Origin: JABJGO01 sp963921245 | GTDB taxonomy: Bacteria > Pseudomonadota > Alphaproteobacteria > Rhodospirillales > Casp-alpha2 | Length of the DNA: 64,000 nucleotides | NCBI GenBank assembly: GCA_963921245.4 | Contig: CAWUEY030000001.1 | Coordinates: forward strand, 1,860,001 to 1,924,000 | Direction of reading: 5' to 3' | Shown: positions 1 through 8,464 of the stretch, in pieces | Layout: the number at the start of each line of letters is the position of its first letter | How positions within the stretch are numbered: the first letter of the stretch is position 1 | The notes under the pieces: model-generated | Told to the model about the DNA's origin: nothing | Database searches by the model: none | The model's input: only the letters and a program-made list of their open reading frames with translations | Position numbers and translations under genes: made by a program

Positions 1-1038
1 GTGAATCAGACCACCGCGCTCCAGTTCGCCCATAATCCCCATGATGCCGCCCGCGCGGTGGAAATCTTCCATGTGATATTTGCTGGTGGACGGCGACAAC
101 TTGCTCAGGTGGGGCACCTCGCGGCTGAGACGGTCCATGTCTTTCATGGTGAAATCGAGCTTGGCTTCCTGCGCCATGGCCAACAGGTGCAGCACGGTAT
201 TGGTTGAGCCGCCCATGGCGATATCCACGGCCATGGCATTCTCGAACCCTTCGAATGAGCCCACGGACCGCGGCAGGATGCTGTCATCGCCATCCTCATA
301 ATAGCGCTGACAGAGCTCCATGATCTGGTGTCCGGCGGCCAGGAACAGCTTCTTGCGCGCCGCATGGGTTGCCAGCACGGAACCATTGCCGGGTAGCGCC
401 AGACCGATGGCTTCGGCCAGGCAGTTCATGGAATTGGCGGTAAACATACCGGAGCAGGAACCACAGGTAGGACAGGCGCTGCGTTCGAATTTCAGCGCAT
501 CTTCATCGGAGGTCTGCGGGTTGGCGGCGTGGACCATGGCGTCGATCAGATCGGCCTTGCGCTCCTCGCCGTCCACTTCCATTTTGCCCGCTTCCATGGG
601 ACCACCGGAAACAAACACGGCGGGAACGTTCAGGCGCATGGCGGCCATGAGCATGCCCGGCGTGATCTTGTCGCAATTGGAGATACAGACCATGCCGTCG
701 GCACAATGGGCATTGACCATGTATTCCACCGAGTCCGCGATCAATTCGCGCGACGGTAGACTGTAAAGCATGCCGTCGTGGCCCATGGCGATGCCGTCGT
801 CAACGGCGATGGTGTTGAATTCCTTAGCAACACCACCGGCCTCCTCGATTTCGCGCGCCACCATCTGGCCCAGGTCTTTCAGGTGCACATGACCGGGCAC
901 GAACTGGGTAAAGGAGTTCACTACGGCAATAATGGGTTTGCCGAAATCGTCATCTTTCATGCCGGTCGCACGCCAGAGACCGCGGGCACCGGCCATATTG
1001 CGACCGTGGGTGGAGGTTTTGGAGCGAAGGTCGGGCAT
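1..1038 (-). CDS. ilvD: Dihydroxy-acid dehydratase, N-terminal 346 residues (partial)
   Basis: IlvD dehydrates 2,3-dihydroxy-3-methyl acids to 2-oxo acids in valine, leucine and isoleucine synthesis, using an iron-sulfur cluster and Mg2+. The reading frame begins at ATG 1038 and is open to the window edge, so roughly the last 40-45% of the usual ~560-620 residues lies outside. Family motifs are plain: AVDDGIAMGHDGM at about residues 78-90, NCDKITPGM at 121-129 (Cys122 cluster ligand, Lys124 the carbamylated Mg-binding lysine), and ACPTCGSCSGMFTANSMNCL at 188-207 with Cys195 as a further ligand. The gene is divergent from the flavin monooxygenase-like gene. The identification is certain; only the 3' end is unknown. 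Confidence 0.97.
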   Translation of the reverse strand, partial: MPDLRSKTSTHGRNMAGARGLWRATGMKDDDFGKPIIAVVNSFTQFVPGHVHLKDLGQMVAREIEEAGGVAKEFNTIAVDDGIAMGHDGMLYSLPSRELIADSVEYMVNAHCADGMVCISNCDKITPGMLMAAMRLNVPAVFVSGGPMEAGKMEVDGEERKADLIDAMVHAANPQTSDEDALKFERSACPTCGSCSGMFTANSMNCLAEAIGLALPGNGSVLATHAARKKLFLAAGHQIMELCQRYYEDGDDSILPRSVGSFEGFENAMAVDIAMGGSTNTVLHLLAMAQEAKLDFTMKDMDRLSREVPHLSKLSPSTSKYHMEDFHRAGGIMGIMGELERGGLIH

Positions 1039-1231
1039 AACAGGCCTCAAAAAATCACGAAGTTGGGCACGAAGTTGGTGTGGCTAAAATGGTAGATAGG
1101 CACAATACTGTCAAACCTCACCGCCCGCCAGCGGAATCGAAAGAAACGCGTTCCTCCCCCGCGCGCCAATCCGGTTAGAAAACCGCCGCTCTCTCCCTCT
1201 TCTGTTGGCAAGGAATTCGGAATCTTGTTTG

Positions 1232-1276
1232 TTTGGAAAATCCGAAGCAAGACCCAAACAGATATTATTTTCCAAA
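1232..1276. promoter_or_regulatory. 10-bp inverted repeat in the ilvD / monooxygenase divergent promoter region
   Basis: TTTGGAAAAT at 1232-1241 is matched by its exact reverse complement ATTTTCCAAA at 1267-1276, with 25 bases between the arms. It lies in the ~300-bp gap between two divergently transcribed genes, about 60 bases upstream of the plus-strand start. Nothing else is recognisable in the gap. The symmetry would suit a dimeric regulator site or a loose hairpin; the function is inferred. Confidence 0.35.
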
Positions 1277-1337
1277 ACCAGCGCTTTCCCCTACGCTGCC
1301 GACCTTTAGCCGCCAATGAACACCCGAGAGGAAGATC

Positions 1338-2615
1338 ATGTCCAGAGAAACACCTACAGGACCTGCGGTGGAAACGGTTGATACGCTCGTCGTCGGTGGC
1401 GGTCAGGCGGGGATCGCCATGAGCGAGCATCTGGGCAACCACGGTATCAATCACCTGGTGCTGGAACGCGATCGTATAGCCGAGCGCTGGCGGTCTGGTC
1501 GCTGGGATTCCCTGGTCGCCAATGGCCCTGCGTGGCACGACCGCTTTCCCAATCAGCAATTCACGGTAAGTGAGGCCGATGCATTTCCGGGCAAGGAAGA
1601 GGTTGCCGATTACTTCGTTCGCTATGTGGACATGATCAAGGCCCCTGTACGCTGTGGTGTTGAGGTGCTGGACGCTGTGAAAAAGGATGGGGCGCCGGGC
1701 TTTCAGGTGAAAACCTCTGACGGCATGATCGAAACCCGAAACATTGTCGCGGCGACCGGCCCGTTTCAGATGCCTGTGATCCCGCCGCTCATCACGGAGG
1801 ATGCACCGGTTGAACAACTGCATTCTGCGGCCTATCGCAATCCACAACAACTGCCGGACGGTGCCGTTATGGTGGTGGGTGCGGGATCATCAGGGGCGCA
1901 GATTGCCGATGAGCTGTCACGGGCAGGTCGCAAGACCTATCTGTCTGTCGGGCCGCACGAACGCCCGCCGCGGATGTACCGTGGCCGCGATTTTGTCTGG
2001 TGGCTGGGCGTGCTCGGCAAATGGGATGTGGCGGCTGTCGAGCCGGGAACGGAACATGTGACCATTGCGGTCAGCGGTGCCTACGGCGGACAGACAGTGG
2101 AGTTCCGGCGTCTGGCAAACGAGGGCCTGACACTGGTGGGCCTGACGGAGTCCTACAGGGACGGTAAACTGACCTTTGCCGGTGATCTTGCCGACAATAT
2201 CCGCAACGGCGATGCCTACTACCTGGCGCTGTTGGACGAAGCCGATGCCTATGTGGAACGCAACGGCCTGGACCTGCCCGAAGAACCGTCGGCGCGGGCG
2301 CTTCCGGCGGACCCGGACTGTGTTAGCCAGCCGATCCGAGAGCTGAACCTGGCGGATGCGGGCATTGCCTCCGTGATCTGGGCTACCGGATACCGGATGG
2401 ATTACGGCTGGCTCAAAGCCGATACGTTCGATGATCAAGGCCGCCCCCTGCACCAGCGCGGCATCTCGCAGGAACCCGGTGTGTATTTCCTGGGCCTGCC
2501 ATGGCAGTCCCGACGGGGATCGTCGTTTATCTGGGGGGTCTGGCACGATGCCAGGTTTGTCGCCGACCAGATAGCGATCCAGCACGGCTATCGAAACTAT
2601 CAACCGCCTGCGTGA
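1338..2615 (+). CDS. FAD/NAD(P)-dependent oxidoreductase, flavin-containing monooxygenase-like
   Basis: This 425-residue soluble flavoprotein has the two-dinucleotide-fold plan of flavin monooxygenases. An FAD-binding GGGQAG is at residues 20-25, a second NAD(P)-type GAGSSGAQIAD lies mid-protein, and an ATGYRMDYGW segment near the C-terminus is the usual late FAD-contact motif. It resembles the CzcO/YhaJ-like branch annotated as putative monooxygenases acting on small organic substrates; the substrate cannot be read from sequence. The start at ATG 1338 follows a purine-rich GAGGAAG at a good distance. The gene ends 7 bases from the convergent sodium-channel gene and has no obvious operon partner. 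Confidence 0.85.
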   Translation: MSRETPTGPAVETVDTLVVGGGQAGIAMSEHLGNHGINHLVLERDRIAERWRSGRWDSLVANGPAWHDRFPNQQFTVSEADAFPGKEEVADYFVRYVDMIKAPVRCGVEVLDAVKKDGAPGFQVKTSDGMIETRNIVAATGPFQMPVIPPLITEDAPVEQLHSAAYRNPQQLPDGAVMVVGAGSSGAQIADELSRAGRKTYLSVGPHERPPRMYRGRDFVWWLGVLGKWDVAAVEPGTEHVTIAVSGAYGGQTVEFRRLANEGLTLVGLTESYRDGKLTFAGDLADNIRNGDAYYLALLDEADAYVERNGLDLPEEPSARALPADPDCVSQPIRELNLADAGIASVIWATGYRMDYGWLKADTFDDQGRPLHQRGISQEPGVYFLGLPWQSRRGSSFIWGVWHDARFVADQIAIQHGYRNYQPPA

Positions 2616-2622
2616 TCGGCTC

Positions 2623-3501
2623 TCAGCCCGCGTGTTTTTCCGAGAGCTGTCTCCGCAGGGCACGAACCTCGTCTTCCAGACGGATCAGGGTTTCCAGAAC
2701 CTCGGTTGAAGGGGCTGGTGCAGCGGCGGGTGCGGCTTCGGGGGCGGCGGATTCCCGGTCCATGGCGTCCCGTTCTTCATCCATGGCGTTGACGATAATG
2801 GCGATAAACAGGTTCAACACCGCAAACGTCACGATGAGGATAAACGGCACAAAAAATACCCAAGCATAGGGGTGAACCTCCATGACCGGTCGCACGATCC
2901 CCATGGACCAGGATTCGAGTGTCATGATCTGGAACAATGAGTACGCGGATTTTCCAAGATCGCCGAACCAATCAGGGAAGCTTGCCCCGAACAGTTTGGT
3001 GGTCATGACCGCGGAAACGTAGAAAACCAGCACCAGCAGAGATACGACGGCCCCCATCCCCGGGATGGCCCTCAGCAGGGATTGGGTAACCTTTCGCATA
3101 CTGGGCACCACGGAGATCAGGCGCAGGGCGCGAATGATCCGTAACGCCCGCAGGATACTGGTTCCCTCATTGGCCGGAATCAGGGCCATGCCGATGACAA
3201 AGGAATCAAACAGGTTCCATCCGTTACGAAAGAAGTCCTGCCGGTAAATGCCGAGCTTGAACAACAGTTCAGCCACGAACACCGCGAGGATCGCCTGATC
3301 GATCACTTTCATGAGATCACCGATCGATGCGACAACCGACGGCACGGTTTCGAGTCCCAGGATGATTGCGTTGACAATAATCAGGATTGTGATGGCGTAT
3401 TGGGTTCTGCGGGCTTCGACAAAGGATTGTGCCTTGCCGCGCAGGCCCTCATAAGCGGGTTGTTCTTTCGGAAATTGCCGAGTGTTTTCGATGTTTTGCA
3501 C
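2623..3501 (-). CDS. Bacterial voltage-gated sodium channel (NaChBac/BacNav family)
   Basis: This 292-residue ion-transport protein has six predicted membrane segments in one domain; four subunits would form the channel. The S4 voltage sensor is unmistakable, with arginines at 118, 121, 124 and 127, exactly every third residue. The pore loop reads TLESWSM at 194-200. The LESW core, with its glutamate ring, is the Na+-selective filter of NaChBac-type channels, and this exact heptamer is as I recall it for NavAb. S6 is followed by an acidic neck, an Ala/Pro-rich linker (252-265) and a short heptad-like helix (about 266-289), matching the C-terminal coiled coil that tetramerises BacNav channels. 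In marine bacteria such channels are linked to Na+ influx and motility; that role here is inference. The gene is monocistronic and tail-to-tail with the monooxygenase-like gene. Confidence 0.93.
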   Translation of the reverse strand: MQNIENTRQFPKEQPAYEGLRGKAQSFVEARRTQYAITILIIVNAIILGLETVPSVVASIGDLMKVIDQAILAVFVAELLFKLGIYRQDFFRNGWNLFDSFVIGMALIPANEGTSILRALRIIRALRLISVVPSMRKVTQSLLRAIPGMGAVVSLLVLVFYVSAVMTTKLFGASFPDWFGDLGKSAYSLFQIMTLESWSMGIVRPVMEVHPYAWVFFVPFILIVTFAVLNLFIAIIVNAMDEERDAMDRESAAPEAAPAAAPAPSTEVLETLIRLEDEVRALRRQLSEKHAG

Positions 3502-3586
3502 GCCTGTTCTCCTGCATCCGGAGATACGAACCGGGGAAACCGGCCCGTAAAATAGGTCTCCCTAGGAGCGCGTGCAACCGAATGAT

Positions 3587-4429
3587 TTATGGAAGGTGAT
3601 CCTTGTAGTAATCAGGAACCATTTGCTGTTCATCTTGCGGCGGGCGAACGTACGTGGCATCCTCAACGCGCGGCGGCAGGGCCATGGGCTCCGGCGTCAG
3701 GTCTTTATAGGGAATCTGCTCTAAAAGATGGCGGATGCAGTTTAGGCGCGCCCGTTTCTTGACGTCGGCCTCTACCACGAACCAGGGTGCCTGTTTGATA
3801 TCCGTGTGAGCAAACATCACATCCTTGGCTTTTGAATAGTCAACCCAGCGGTGACGGGACTCTAGGTCCATGGGACTCAATTTCCAGCGTTTGGTGGGGT
3901 TCATGATACGGCCCTGAAAGCGTCGCTCTTGCTCCTCGTCGCTAACCGAGAACCAGTATTTGATCAGGACAATACCGGAACGCACCAGCATGCGCTCGAA
4001 TTCCGGGCACGACCGCATGAACTCTTCGTATTCATCCCAGGTACAGAACCCCATGACGCGCTCCACGCCAGCACGGTTGTACCAACTGCGATCAAACAGG
4101 GCCATTTCACCGGCGGCAGGAAGTTGCGCCACATACCGCTGGAAGTACCACTGGGTTTTTTCCCGTTCGGTGGGGATTGCGAGGGCAACCACGCGACAGA
4201 TACGCGGATTCAGACACTCGGTGATACGTTTGATGGTGCCGCCCTTGCCGGCGGCGTCGCGGCCCTCAAACAGAACCACCACGCGAAGCCCCTGCTCCCT
4301 GATCCATTCCTGTAATTTGACCAGTTCAATCTGTAAACGGGCCAGTTCCTTTTCATAGACCTTGTTGGGGATATTTCGCCGGTCTGTGGTGACATCCGAT
4401 GTGAGGCTCTTTGATTTCTTTTTCGCCAC
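3587..4429 (-). CDS. ppk2: Polyphosphate kinase 2
   Basis: PPK2 enzymes move phosphate between inorganic polyphosphate and nucleoside di- or monophosphates. The 280-residue single-domain protein carries the Walker A variant GRDAAGKGG (56-64) and the PPK2 Walker B/lid segment FDRSWYNRAGVE (112-123), followed by the conserved MNPTKRWKLSPMDLESRHRW stretch. A lysine-rich N-terminus precedes the domain, as in class I PPK2 proteins, which mainly use NDP/NTP. The class assignment is inference from length and motif. The gene sits between the sodium channel and msrA, all on the minus strand but with gaps too long to demand one operon. Confidence 0.95.
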   Translation of the reverse strand: MAKKKSKSLTSDVTTDRRNIPNKVYEKELARLQIELVKLQEWIREQGLRVVVLFEGRDAAGKGGTIKRITECLNPRICRVVALAIPTEREKTQWYFQRYVAQLPAAGEMALFDRSWYNRAGVERVMGFCTWDEYEEFMRSCPEFERMLVRSGIVLIKYWFSVSDEEQERRFQGRIMNPTKRWKLSPMDLESRHRWVDYSKAKDVMFAHTDIKQAPWFVVEADVKKRARLNCIRHLLEQIPYKDLTPEPMALPPRVEDATYVRPPQDEQQMVPDYYKDHLP

Positions 4430-4567
4430 GCTATCCTCTTTCTCCGATCTTTGCCGGATATTTGTCTCCTCTGGGGCGGTTTATGGTCGCGAAGTTCACA
4501 TAAAGATAAACAATGTCAGTTTTTTGTGCTGGATTGCTCAACCGGTTTCTGGCGCGCGCGGGTTGCC

Positions 4568-5077
4568 TTACTCCGCCGCATCCCGTTTTGGCAGAACCCA
4601 GTTGGCCCGCGGGAAGTGACAGGTATAACCGTTGGGATGGCTAATCAGGTAATCCTGATGTTCAGGTTCGGCTTCCCAGAAATCACCGACCGGTGCCACT
4701 TCGGTAACCACCTTGCCGGGCCAGAGACCGGAAGCATCCACATCGCCGATGGTATTAAAGGCTTCCTCGCGCTGGGCTTCATCCACAAAGTAGATGGCGG
4801 AGCGATAGGACATACCCGTATCGTTGCCCTGGCGGTTCTTGGTGGATGGATCATGGATTTGGAAAAAGAATTCGAGGATGGCGCGATAGGAAATCACGTC
4901 ATTATCGAACATAATCTCGATACCTTCGGCATGTGTGCCGTGGTTCCGATAGGTCGCATCGGGCACATCGCCGCCCGTATAGCCGACCCGCGTATCTTCC
5001 ACACCGGGTAAGCGCCTGATCAAATCCTGCATACCCCAAAAACACCCTCCGGCCAAAACCGCGCGTTCTCTTGCCAT
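4568..5077 (-). CDS. msrA: Peptide-methionine (S)-S-oxide reductase MsrA
   Basis: MsrA reduces methionine-S-sulfoxide in proteins or free methionine, using thioredoxin. The catalytic motif GGCFWGMQ places the nucleophilic cysteine at residue 12, and the downstream TRVGYTGG, NHGTHAEGIEI, IHDPSTKNRQGND and YRSAIYF segments are the family signatures in order. At 169 residues it is the usual length for the single-domain enzyme. There is no signal peptide, so it is cytoplasmic. It is transcribed away from the 988-residue fusion gene. Confidence 0.97.
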   Translation of the reverse strand: MARERAVLAGGCFWGMQDLIRRLPGVEDTRVGYTGGDVPDATYRNHGTHAEGIEIMFDNDVISYRAILEFFFQIHDPSTKNRQGNDTGMSYRSAIYFVDEAQREEAFNTIGDVDASGLWPGKVVTEVAPVGDFWEAEPEHQDYLISHPNGYTCHFPRANWVLPKRDAAE

Positions 5078-5382
5078 GACACTCTCCCTCGAGCCGTAAC
5101 GATTACAGTTGCGGCAACTCTACACCGAACACCGTTCAACCGCCAACAAGCACGATGCCAACAAGCACGATGAAAGTCGTTTTGAAAGCGATGATTGACG
5201 CATTTGGCGTGGCGAATAGCCCGATTTTCAGCAAAATTCCTCCGGTTCGATAAACAAAAGCATTGCGGACACATAACCGCTTCTATAACTAACCGGGACC
5301 CAATGCTGGCGTTCACTGATCGAAGAGCGGTTTTCGGTCGGTTTGGCGCCTGGTTTTAATCCGAAAACGACAGGAAACCGCC
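5078..5382. other. Intergenic, divergent promoter region with a 2 x 15-bp direct repeat
   Basis: About 305 bases separate msrA (minus) and the fusion gene (plus). The only structure seen is a perfect tandem pair of the 15-mer CCAACAAGCACGATG at 5143-5157 and 5158-5172, on the msrA side. AGGAAA 10-12 bases before ATG 5383 is the likely ribosome site for the fusion gene. No conserved ORF or RNA was recognised. Confidence 0.4.
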
Positions 5383-8349
5383 ATGAACGCTAAGGCCCTG
5401 GAAACGGCCCGCCAAAACGCTATCGACGCCTCCAGCGGCGGTATTCCCGCGCGCACTCAAAACCAGTTTTTCGGTGTCGGCCCCATTACCGATATGACGA
5501 CCGATGAGGTCACCGCCCGACGGTTGCGCAAGTCCTTTGATCGCTGGCTGGAAGACACCTATCCGAAACTGGATGATCAGGGCAACCGTATCGGCAGTTT
5601 CACTGTTGCCGAGATGGGGCGCGGCATGCACCGCGGCTATCCGGCGGACAAGGTTCTGGCGGACATGATGGCGGAAATTCACCGCTATTTCGGGTTTCAT
5701 GCGGAAACGAAAATCGCCGTCGGCTTAGGTGGTGGACACAGTGGTTTCACGGTCGCCGCCCTGCATCTGGTTTCGGGCCGTGACGAAACACAGAAAATTT
5801 TCTTCGACACACCGAAACCCGAATCGGAAATTGCCAAAAAATCAGGTTTTTTCCGGCAGTCCTGGGGTGCGCAGGTCACGGAAATGCTGAAATGCTGTGG
5901 CGCTGATCCTGACGTGCGCCTGCATTTCGCTGCTGAAGAAGGCACCATCCCCGCCGCCGAGAAACTACAGGAAATGGGCGTAAAGCTGTTCTTCGGTGTC
6001 GGACATGAAACCACAGGCGCGACGACCTTTACCGAACAGGAAATCCGAAACCTGTTGGCCTGGATTGATCTAAACCCTGCTGAACACCATGCGGTCATTG
6101 ACGGAACATCCATGCTCGGTGCCATGCCATGGGCGGATGCCGTGGTCGATCAGGTCATGAAAAAGTGCTGTATGTTCACGCCGTTCCAGAAGGCCATAGG
6201 CGGTGTGTCCGGATACTTTGTTTTCTCCATGACGGATAGCGCCATGAAGAAGATCGACGAAAACGTCAGGGACAGTGCCTGGGCTATTCCGCGACAGCTC
6301 AAAATCGCTGTACCACGCGACCAGAAAATGCCGTTGACCAGTGAAGCCACCACGGAACTGGGGCCCATCTATGATCCGGTTAAAAAGGTCATGGTGGGCG
6401 GTATCATCAACACCTTCAGCACCCTCGCCTACGCCGAAACCACTTATGCGATCCTGCATAATGAAAAACAGATCGGCAATATCAAAACCCTGAACAAGCG
6501 CTCTATTGCCAACCGACAGATGGTGAATGACTGGATCGACAACAATCCGCAGTTTGAGCTGGGCGTTAAAAACCCGGAAAGCCGGGGCGCGGCCGTGACC
6601 CTTGTGAAAGTTGTCGATCCCGACATCACCGATAAGGACATGCATATAGAGATCATCGCGGAAAGTAAGAAAATGTTGGGATACGAAGGTCTGACCCATC
6701 CCAATGGTGATCACGAAAAAGGCCTCGACGTGGCGCGCTATGTGAACGCATTCCCGGGTACGGACGGCGATTATCGTGCCTGGATTGGTGGTATCCGTCC
6801 ACCGGAAGATATCAAGGCACTGCTGGAAAACATCGCGTATTGTTATAACCGCGCCAAAGTCGTCGTTCTGGAGCGTGCGCTTGCCGAACAGGGCGTAACC
6901 TTCCCCGCCGTCACCCGTGATAACGGTGACCCGGTTCGTTGTGATGATCCGTCTCGTGCGTACAAAATTCTCGTCGCCGATCTGGTTGGTATGCGGTTTG
7001 ATGCCAACGGCGAGCCGGATCACAGCGAAGTCAAGGCCTATATCGAAAGCAGGGGCGGCAACTTCCACGAAGGTTCACAGGCCGCCGCCGGTGAGCTAGG
7101 GGCCGGTATGCATTTCTTTTACGCGCCCTCCCTCAGCACCCGCGAAGAGTTGCTGGCCGCAACCGATCGGGGTCAGTACGATGCGGTCATTGTGGCGGCG
7201 ACATTCCTGCCCGCTGAGTCCAAATTCGATCTGGGTGGGGTGCGCATGGGGGCCGGAACTGGCAATATGGGCTCCCATAGCTGGGGTGGCGGGAATGGCA
7301 CCGGCGGCATTGCACCGCTCATGAACACACCGAGTTTCAATTCCCGTGCAACCGCACAAAGCGCGATCAAGGCGCTGTTGAAAGTTATGCCTGACCTGGC
7401 TGTTGACGCCCTGCACGACCGGGTGGTCGCGGGTGATTTTGATACCGGGAAAAACCTGGTGGAATATCCGACGGCCAAGATTGAGAGCAAAACCATGGCA
7501 GTCATCGGTTACGGCAACATCGGTCGCGAGGTTGCCAAACTGGCCCAGGCCCTGGGCATGACCGTGAAGATATTTGCCCGTGAACGGCATAGGGACTGGA
7601 TTGAATCCGAGGGATTTGTCTATGCCGCATCCATCAAGGAAGCCGCAAGCGGTGCCGACGTGATCTCCCCTCACGTGGGGCTGGGGGCCAGGGACGATGC
7701 AACCGGCACATTCGCCAATGAGAAACTGGTGGATGGGGACGTCCTCGCCGCCATGAACCCGGGCGCGGTTGTTGTCAACTACGACCGTGGTGAATTGGTT
7801 TGCCCAGAGGCCCTGGATGCCGCTCTTGCCTCGGGACACATCAGCTATGCCGCCATTGATGCGGACTTGTTCAAGAACGCCGAAACCGGCGAATTATCTG
7901 GACCCATGGTACCCTACCTGAACATCTATCCGAAACACCAAGGCAAGATGGAATTGTTGCCGCATGCGGCTGCCGATACCGAACACGTTTCCCGCGTCGA
8001 GGCAGCAAAACAGGCCGTCGATCAAATCTATGACGTGATCCGCTACAAAACCGTTGTCAACCTGAAAGGCGACCTGCCTGAGGGCTACACCGATGGCCTC
8101 GGCAAAACTGTCAATGGCATTGGCGCGGTGACGCCCAGGGATATTCACGCCTTGTCAGAGAATGATTTGGCGGCCATTCGCTCTCTCAGTGAAGATCTGG
8201 CAGTGTTCTGGGGTGCTGTAGAGGCAACCAGGGATACCGATCGCCGGTCTGATTTGATTGCGCGCTATGCCGGTGAGGCCACGCAGACGGCTAACCGTCT
8301 GAATACCCTGCTGGCGGAAAAAGGCCTCAGAGGCCCCTACTACGACTAA
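5383..8349 (+). CDS. Fusion protein: phosphoserine-aminotransferase-like half + D-2-hydroxyacid dehydrogenase half
   Basis: This 988-residue protein joins two enzyme folds in one uninterrupted frame. Residues ~1-510 resemble class V / SerC-type PLP aminotransferases: VIDGTSMLGAMPWAD fits the cofactor aspartate strand, and FQKAIGG puts the Schiff-base lysine at about 270. Residues ~527-970 form a D-isomer 2-hydroxyacid dehydrogenase: VRMGAGTGNMG resembles the substrate-domain hinge, GYGNIG (709-714) is the nucleotide loop, VVNYDRGELV holds the catalytic Arg and LLPHAA the catalytic His. After the nucleotide loop comes IFARERHR rather than an acidic residue, which suggests NADP(H). The obvious reading is coupled transamination and reduction (SerC + SerA, or glyoxylate/hydroxypyruvate chemistry), but the substrate is unknown. 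An imperfect hairpin follows and cytochrome genes lie downstream. Confidence 0.8.
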   Translation: MNAKALETARQNAIDASSGGIPARTQNQFFGVGPITDMTTDEVTARRLRKSFDRWLEDTYPKLDDQGNRIGSFTVAEMGRGMHRGYPADKVLADMMAEIHRYFGFHAETKIAVGLGGGHSGFTVAALHLVSGRDETQKIFFDTPKPESEIAKKSGFFRQSWGAQVTEMLKCCGADPDVRLHFAAEEGTIPAAEKLQEMGVKLFFGVGHETTGATTFTEQEIRNLLAWIDLNPAEHHAVIDGTSMLGAMPWADAVVDQVMKKCCMFTPFQKAIGGVSGYFVFSMTDSAMKKIDENVRDSAWAIPRQLKIAVPRDQKMPLTSEATTELGPIYDPVKKVMVGGIINTFSTLAYAETTYAILHNEKQIGNIKTLNKRSIANRQMVNDWIDNNPQFELGVKNPESRGAAVTLVKVVDPDITDKDMHIEIIAESKKMLGYEGLTHPNGDHEKGLDVARYVNAFPGTDGDYRAWIGGIRPPEDIKALLENIAYCYNRAKVVVLERALAEQGVTFPAVTRDNGDPVRCDDPSRAYKILVADLVGMRFDANGEPDHSEVKAYIESRGGNFHEGSQAAAGELGAGMHFFYAPSLSTREELLAATDRGQYDAVIVAATFLPAESKFDLGGVRMGAGTGNMGSHSWGGGNGTGGIAPLMNTPSFNSRATAQSAIKALLKVMPDLAVDALHDRVVAGDFDTGKNLVEYPTAKIESKTMAVIGYGNIGREVAKLAQALGMTVKIFARERHRDWIESEGFVYAASIKEAASGADVISPHVGLGARDDATGTFANEKLVDGDVLAAMNPGAVVVNYDRGELVCPEALDAALASGHISYAAIDADLFKNAETGELSGPMVPYLNIYPKHQGKMELLPHAAADTEHVSRVEAAKQAVDQIYDVIRYKTVVNLKGDLPEGYTDGLGKTVNGIGAVTPRDIHALSENDLAAIRSLSEDLAVFWGAVEATRDTDRRSDLIARYAGEATQTANRLNTLLAEKGLRGPYYD

Positions 8350-8359
8350 AATGTCCCTA

Positions 8360-8375
8360 CTCACGTTTTCGTGAG
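8360..8375 (+). terminator. Short hairpin after the fusion gene
   Basis: CTCACG-TTTT-CGTGAG, a perfect 6-bp stem with a 4-base loop, starts 11 bases after the fusion gene's stop codon. No T-run follows, so it could be a weak terminator or a 3' processing signal. It separates the fusion gene from the cytochrome pair. Confidence 0.35.
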
Positions 8376-8464
8376 AGTTGATCCTGTCTCCGGATGGCAT
8401 AGTATGATATCGTCGTCGCGCTGTCATCATGCTGTTATCATCCTGTGCTACGGAGGAGTATCTT

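Noticed and set aside
1047..1850. 267-codon minus-strand ORF over the monooxygenase start
   Set aside because: Shadow of the flavoprotein frame; the real ilvD starts at 1038.
2501..2869. 122-codon plus-strand ORF at the sodium-channel 3' end
   Set aside because: Mirrors the channel's Ala/Pro-rich linker; no independent signal.
5020..5316. 98-residue minus-strand ORF over the msrA promoter
   Set aside because: Overlaps msrA's start, arises from the 15-bp repeat (repeated HRACW) and has no family resemblance.
7096..7839. Long minus-strand ORF of 247 codons inside the fusion gene
   Set aside because: Shadow of the dehydrogenase half; its residues mirror the conserved plus-strand domain.
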